Shown here piece by piece: positions 6,252 through 9,532 of a stretch of 9,532 bases of DNA. The notes under the pieces were generated by a model. That model searched no databases, had not been told where the DNA came from, and was given only the letters and a program-made list of their open reading frames with translations. The stretch comes from an uncultured Bacilli bacterium (lineage in GTDB: Bacteria > Bacillota_I > Bacilli_A > RF39 > UBA660). The stretch lies in contig CAKOJO010000041.1 in NCBI GenBank assembly GCA_934090595.1, positions 1 to 9,532 on the forward strand, in the 5' to 3' direction. Each line of letters opens with the position of its first letter. Positions within the stretch are counted from its first letter, which is position 1. The translations under genes were made by a program, and so were the position numbers.

Positions 6252-7089
6252 AGAAAAAGAACGTGAATACTTAAATAATATAAAAAGAAAATTTAAATAT
6301 AATAAAGCAAGTTATAATTTATTTGTAGAACAATTAAATAATTTTAAATTAGCAGAAGACAATTTTGAATTACCAAAGCATCAATATCAAATAAAAGATG
6401 ATGTTTTACTAAAAAAAGGGACTTTTATACACGGAGTAAGACAAGGGTATGAGAACCTTGATTCTATTATAGAAAATGGTTTCTTAAGTTCAAATATTCA
6501 AAATTTTAATGCTAAAGCTCAAAAAACGCCATACTGTGTAAGTATGTGGAATATTAAAGAAGATATCTTATTAAAAGACTATATTAATCTCTACAGTGGC
6601 ATGACTATCAAATATACAGATTTTAATGATCATCCAACAACAAAACTAGTGCCATATAATAAACTTGATGAAGAAATTGAAAATAGTAGAACTATGAATA
6701 TTTGGATGTGGTCTGCTGAACAAACAAAAGAAATTAGATTTTTACCATCTTTAATAAGAGATGATAATCAAATTGCATTTATTTTAAACACTGATAACGA
6801 TTATGCCAAAAAGATAATTAAAAACGATATATTTAGTTTGGAATTCGATAAGAAAATATTAAAGAACTTTATTAGTAAATGGTTTATTGAAAATTTTATA
6901 TACATTAAAAGAGATGATTTTACAACCAATAGAGAAAGTGCAATAATATTTGGAATTCCATCATGTTTTATCGAGGGAGTTCTAGTAGGTAGAAAACTAG
7001 AAAATGATAGAAAACAATTAGAAATAATAAAAGAAAAACTTCCACAGTGTTATATATGTAATTTAAATGGAAAAATAATTATAACTTAG
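6248..7089 (+). CDS. Uncharacterised protein, frame broken at its start; possible ADP-ribosyltransferase-like fold
   Basis: The ATG at 6248 is coupled to the previous gene, preceded by GTGAGG, but its frame stops after eight codons (TAA 6272). The -1 frame is open from 6247 to the TAG at 7087 (280 codons) with no ATG, GTG or TTG before ATG 6544. The first ~95 codons look coding: they carry F-I-H-G-V-R (His at 6430) and I-I-E-N-G-F-L-S (to about 6490), plus C-V-S-M-W-N across 6544. One extra A in the A5 run at 6254-6258 would give M-K-E-K-E-R-E-Y and join both parts. A -1 slip there would do the same. The early H-G, the I-I-x-N-G-F helix and a late Glu at 6934 before I-I-F-G-I-P recall ADP-ribosyltransferase-type folds; that is weak inference. 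If translated only from 6544 it would lack the H-G motif. Confidence 0.6.
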
Positions 7090-7103
7090 ACAAAAAATAA
7101 ATT

Positions 7104-7132
7104 ATTACAATTGGTGATACTAGTCTTATTAT
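7104..7132 (+). promoter_or_regulatory. Possible promoter before the B-repeat gene
   Basis: ATTACA (7104-7109), 17 bp, TATTAT (7127-7132): four and five matches to consensus. A hairpin-capable repeat GTCTTAT/ATGAGAC (7123-7129 and 7135-7141) covers the -10 and predicted start and has no T-run, so it reads better as an operator or leader hairpin than a terminator. Confidence 0.35.
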
Positions 7133-7177
7133 GTATGAGACAATTAATAAAAAAAGTTATAAAAATAGGGAGGATAT

Positions 7178-8230
7178 ATGAAGAAAAAAATAGGTATTAT
7201 TACTTTAATACTAATAATTATTTTACTTATTCTTTTAGTATTTTACTTGCTATTCATAAAAGAAAAAACAATTACTATTACATTTGATACTGATGGAGGA
7301 ACTAACATTAGTGAAATATCATTAAAAAAACATGAACAAATTAAATTGCCAACTAATCCTAAAAAAGACGACTATATATTTTCTTGTTGGACTAGTAATG
7401 ATAAAGTTGTTCTTAAAAATACCAATTTAAAGGAAGACACTACATTAAAAGCTATTTGGATAAAAAATGATGTTAAGACTGTGACAATAAAATTTGTTGA
7501 TGATGAAGAACTGGGCAGTGAGACTATTGAAAAAGGAAAGAATATAATATTACCTAATATTCCTGAAAAAGAAGGATATATTTTTGGCGGATTCTTAGAT
7601 GAAAACAACAATTTCATATCTGATGATACGGTAATAGATGAAGATATTACTTTAAAAATATATTGGATTAAGAAAGATGTAAAAACTTTTACTATTAAGT
7701 TTAACACTGATAATGGTTCTACTATAAAAGACATAATTATCGAAGAAAATAAAACTATTATTTTACCAATAAATCCTAAAAAAGATGGTTATGTATTTAA
7801 AGGATGGACTGATGAAAATGGTAATACTATTACAAAGGATACCATAGTTACTAAAAACATGACTTTAAAATCAGTGTTTGTAAAACCTTACACTTGTCCA
7901 AGTGGTTGTACACCTACAAATGATGGAAGTAAATGTACAAAAACTATTACTACCAATATGATTAATAAAACAACTTGTCCGAGTGGTTATAGTCTAAAAA
8001 ACGGAAAATGTTTAAGTGGTAGTAAATATCATGCTACTAATAGCAATGGTACTTGGAAATGTAATAGTAATTCAGACTATATGTATTCTGAAGAAGATGG
8101 AATAGGCGGAGCATTTATGTGGTGCGTTAAAACTACTAATGTTGTAAGTAGTAAAACATGCCCATCCTCTTATACAAAAGACAATAATACTTGTAAAAAA
8201 ACACAGACCATAAACTGTACAAAAAATTGA
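7178..8230 (+). CDS. Membrane-anchored InlB-type B-repeat protein with Cys-rich tail
   Basis: A 350-residue surface protein. Residues 7-27 form one hydrophobic helix after K-K-K, an uncleaved anchor with the bulk outside. Three Listeria-Bacteroides/InlB B-type repeats follow (about 31-96, 101-165, 170-235), each with I-x-F-x-x-D, a central I-x-L-P-x-x-P-x-K-x-x-Y-x-F and a closing T-L-K-x-x-W/F. The repeats differ from one another, so they are old. The C-terminal part (237-350) has ten cysteines and three C-P-S-G/S modules: C240-P-S-G, C267-P-S-G-Y and C328-P-S-S-Y, each closed by a Cys about 11-13 residues on. Disulfides are likely. There is no LPXTG signal. AGGGAGG precedes the ATG. B-repeats serve as adhesin stalks, so a role in surface binding is inferred. 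Confidence 0.88.
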   Translation: MKKKIGIITLILIIILLILLVFYLLFIKEKTITITFDTDGGTNISEISLKKHEQIKLPTNPKKDDYIFSCWTSNDKVVLKNTNLKEDTTLKAIWIKNDVKTVTIKFVDDEELGSETIEKGKNIILPNIPEKEGYIFGGFLDENNNFISDDTVIDEDITLKIYWIKKDVKTFTIKFNTDNGSTIKDIIIEENKTIILPINPKKDGYVFKGWTDENGNTITKDTIVTKNMTLKSVFVKPYTCPSGCTPTNDGSKCTKTITTNMINKTTCPSGYSLKNGKCLSGSKYHATNSNGTWKCNSNSDYMYSEEDGIGGAFMWCVKTTNVVSSKTCPSSYTKDNNTCKKTQTINCTKN

Positions 8231-8250
8231 TAGATAATTCTATCTTTTTT
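8229..8250 (+). terminator. Terminator after the B-repeat gene
   Basis: GATAGA (8229-8234) pairs perfectly with TCTATC (8239-8244) across TAAT, followed by six Ts. It overlaps the stop codon. Confidence 0.8.
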
Positions 8251-8251
8251 A

Positions 8252-8260
8252 TGTTATAAT
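8252..8260 (+). promoter_or_regulatory. Extended -10 promoter before the UDG-like gene
   Basis: TGTTATAAT is a perfect extended -10 directly after the terminator T-run. No -35 at proper distance is visible. The predicted start near 8267 leaves about 10 bases before the ATG at 8277. Confidence 0.55.
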
Positions 8261-8276
8261 TTAAGTGAGGTGTTTT

Positions 8277-8927
8277 ATGCTACTTAAAGATTTACAAAAA
8301 GATTATGATAAATTACAAATGAAATATGGTGCTAAAGAGTTAGATTCTATTTATAATGGAGGATGCGAGAATAATCCTAATATATGCTTTGTATTTATGA
8401 ATCCTACAGGTAAGAATATTGCAAGTGATAAATCATGGTTGGGAAGAAAATCACCATGGCTTGGCACTAAAAATATATGGAAACTATTTTATAATGTTGA
8501 TTTAATTAGCAAAGATACTTATAATAAAATACAAAATAAAAAACCAGAAGACTGGGATTATGAATTTTGTGACTATGTATATGATGAAATAAGTAAAAAC
8601 AAAATATTTATTACTAATCTTGGAAAATGTACTCAAGTAGATGCTAGACCCCTTAGTGATGAAGTGCTAAAAAAGTATTTAGATTTATTATTTAAAGAAA
8701 TAGACATTATAAAACCAAAAATAATTATCACTTTTGGAAATCAAGTTAGTTCTATTATACTGAATAAAAAAATATCAGTATCACAAAATAGAAAAGTATG
8801 CCATAAAATAAATATTAATAACAATGAGTATAAAATATATTCAGTTTATTATCCTGTTGGAAATGGAATATTTAATATAGATAAATCTATCGAAGATATA
8901 AAATGGATAATAGAAAACGAAATATAA
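8277..8927 (+). CDS. Uracil-DNA glycosylase superfamily protein
   Basis: A 216-residue protein of the UDG fold, whose classic members remove uracil from DNA. The order of elements fits: F-V-F-M-N-P-T-G (38-45) in place of the family-4 V-G-E-A-P-G loop, I-T-N-L-G-K-C-T-Q (112-120) in place of the usual N-x-x-K-C segment, K-P-K-I-I-I-T-F-G-N-Q (146-156) in place of P-K-x-I-x-x-L-G, and V-Y-Y-P-V-G-N-G (190-197) in place of the H-P-S loop. The expected His of the last motif is Tyr, and no four-Cys iron-sulfur set is evident, so it is a divergent member whose activity is uncertain. ATG 8277 is chosen over GTG 8265, which is too close to the predicted transcript start and is itself part of the GTGAGG ribosome binding site. 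The next gene follows after 15 bases. Confidence 0.75.
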   Translation: MLLKDLQKDYDKLQMKYGAKELDSIYNGGCENNPNICFVFMNPTGKNIASDKSWLGRKSPWLGTKNIWKLFYNVDLISKDTYNKIQNKKPEDWDYEFCDYVYDEISKNKIFITNLGKCTQVDARPLSDEVLKKYLDLLFKEIDIIKPKIIITFGNQVSSIILNKKISVSQNRKVCHKININNNEYKIYSVYYPVGNGIFNIDKSIEDIKWIIENEI

Positions 8928-8942
8928 TGGAGGAATGATAAT

Positions 8943-9381
8943 ATGAATAAATATGAATTTTTTATCGCTGGAAGAGCAAGAAACAAAGAAAATATACTTA
9001 GAATATGTGATTTATTTGATAAATATAATGTATCTTATTACTGCTTTTTAAAAAATGAAGATGACTGGGGATATGGAACCTGAAGAAAATCAAAAAGAGT
9101 TTGAGGCACTTGGTTTGAAAAGTGATATTGTTCTAAATCTTTTTCATACTGATTTAGAAGGAGAAAAGAATTCGGATAATTTACTACTTGTATTACCTGC
9201 TGGAAAAGCTGCCCATATAGAATCAGGTATTGCCTATGGACTTGGTAAAAAGTGCTATGCAATCGGAGAATATGAACAAACCGATACCCTGTATAATATT
9301 TTTGAAGAAATATTTGATGATGAAGATGAATTAGAAAAATTTTTAATTAGCTATAATAATCATCGTAAAAACAAAAGATAA
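8943..9381 (+). pseudogene. Nucleoside 2-deoxyribosyltransferase-like gene, frameshifted
   Basis: ATG 8943 follows GGAGG and opens 46 codons (Y-E-F-F-I-A-G-R-A-R-N-K, then Y-Y-C-F-L-K-N-E-D-D-W) ending at TGA 9081. The continuation lies one frame on: E-P-E-E-N-Q-K-E, L-N-L-F-H-T-D-L-E-G, L-L-L-V-L-P-A-G-K-A-A-H-I-E-S-G-I-A-Y-G-L-G-K-K-C-Y-A-I-G-E, to TAA 9379. Removing one G from the GGGG run at 9067-9070 joins them as N-E-D-D-W-D-M-E-P-E-E, about 145 residues. The fold pattern (I-A-G near the start, L-P-A-G then H-I-E-S-G-I-A-Y-G-L-G-K) is that of nucleoside 2-deoxyribosyltransferase-like proteins, with the Glu as likely nucleophile. Everything downstream is intact, so the break is either recent or a base-calling error. 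It was probably co-transcribed with the UDG-like gene. Confidence 0.78.
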
Positions 9382-9405
9382 AGTTTTTAATGATACAATT
9401 ACCAA

Positions 9406-9439
9406 AAAGAATTAAGTATAAATTATTTAGTTCTTTTTT
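9406..9439 (+). terminator. Terminator, possibly bidirectional, after the deoxyribosyltransferase-like gene
   Basis: AAAGAATTAA (9406-9415) pairs with TTAGTTCTTT (9427-9436), 10 bp with one G-U pair and an 11-base loop. Ts run to 9439, and five As (9404-9408) lead the 5' side, so it could also work on the minus strand. Confidence 0.75.
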
Positions 9440-9453
9440 ATTTCTTTTGATTG

Positions 9454-9462
9454 TGATATAAT
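9454..9462 (+). promoter_or_regulatory. Extended -10 element near the window end
   Basis: TGATATAAT is a perfect extended -10 (TATAAT 9457-9462) flanked by GTGA and TCAC arms (9453-9456 and 9464-9467). It again lies just after a terminator T-run. The predicted start is near 9469, about 20 bases before a strong hairpin. TTGACA at 9470-9475 is not paired with a usable -10. Confidence 0.5.
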
Positions 9463-9488
9463 CTCACGTTTGACACTTTTAGTATATT

Positions 9489-9532
9489 AAAACCTCACAA
9501 ATCCTTGTCACATAATGGTTTGCGAGGTTTTT
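9489..9532 (+). terminator. Long hairpin with T-run at the window edge
   Basis: AAAACCTC (9489-9496) pairs with GAGGTTTT (9524-9531). After an A-C mismatch the stem continues as CAAA/TTTG and, past a bulged T, CC/GG, about 14 bp in all, with a T-run that reaches the last base. It may be a terminator, an attenuator of a gene beyond the window or the 3' end of a short RNA. Confidence 0.65.

Noticed and set aside
7123..7141. Hairpin as a terminator between the frame-broken gene and the B-repeat gene
   Set aside because: The 7 bp stem is not followed by a T-run on either strand, so transcription may continue into the B-repeat gene.
7372..7734. Open frame of 120 codons on the minus strand
   Set aside because: It is the antisense of the B-repeats; its Ser- and Phe-rich content is what the reverse complement of that repeat coding gives.
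9081..9083. TGA read as tryptophan to rescue the frame
   Set aside because: Reading through gives no family-like sequence; TGA ends several other genes here and all Trp codons in them are TGG.
9038..9262. 74-codon minus-strand frame
   Set aside because: Antisense of the deoxyribosyltransferase-like gene, whose own protein motifs are clear.

Overview
The window is very AT-rich, and every gene lies on the + strand with short gaps or small overlaps. TGA acts as a stop (ylbE-like, DUF1848 and B-repeat genes) and tryptophan is TGG, so the code is standard, not the Mycoplasma code. A YlbD/YlbE-like pair, strong Shine-Dalgarno sites, sigma-A-type promoters (TTGACA-17-TATATT) and U-tailed terminators point to a low-GC Bacillota. 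An uncultured gut-type Bacilli lineage (RF39- or Erysipelotrichia-like) is my inference. There is no tRNA, rRNA, CRISPR array, transposase or integrase.

Layout. (1) 100-1272: a promoter, a GNAT acetyltransferase, and the ylbD-like and ylbE-like genes, closed by a hairpin/T-run terminator. (2) 1302-2166: a tiny pilin-like protein, then a typical type IV pilin-like protein with its own promoter, strong RBS and terminator. (3) 2168-4298: endonuclease IV (nfo), a zinc-ribbon membrane protein and an HD-domain protein in overlapping frames. (4) 4305-4995: a second HD-domain protein with its own promoter and terminator. (5) 5020-8250: a promoter, a DUF1848 protein with a C-terminal cysteine cluster, a two-helix membrane protein, a gene with its reading frame broken at the start (perhaps an ADP-ribosyltransferase-like fold), and a membrane-anchored B-repeat surface protein with a cysteine-rich tail. 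(6) 8252-9439: a uracil-DNA-glycosylase-superfamily protein followed by a frameshifted nucleoside 2-deoxyribosyltransferase-like gene, then terminators and a promoter-like element at the edge.

Functionally this is a mixed chromosomal neighbourhood. Base-excision repair and nucleotide metabolism recur (nfo, the UDG-like protein, the deoxyribosyltransferase-like protein, two HD phosphohydrolase-type proteins), as do surface functions (two pilin-like proteins, the B-repeat protein). The least ordinary part is 5.9-8.2 kb, where poorly characterised genes sit together. Two genes have lost their frame beside short homopolymers, which means real decay, recoding or base-calling error. No complete defence or mobile system is visible.
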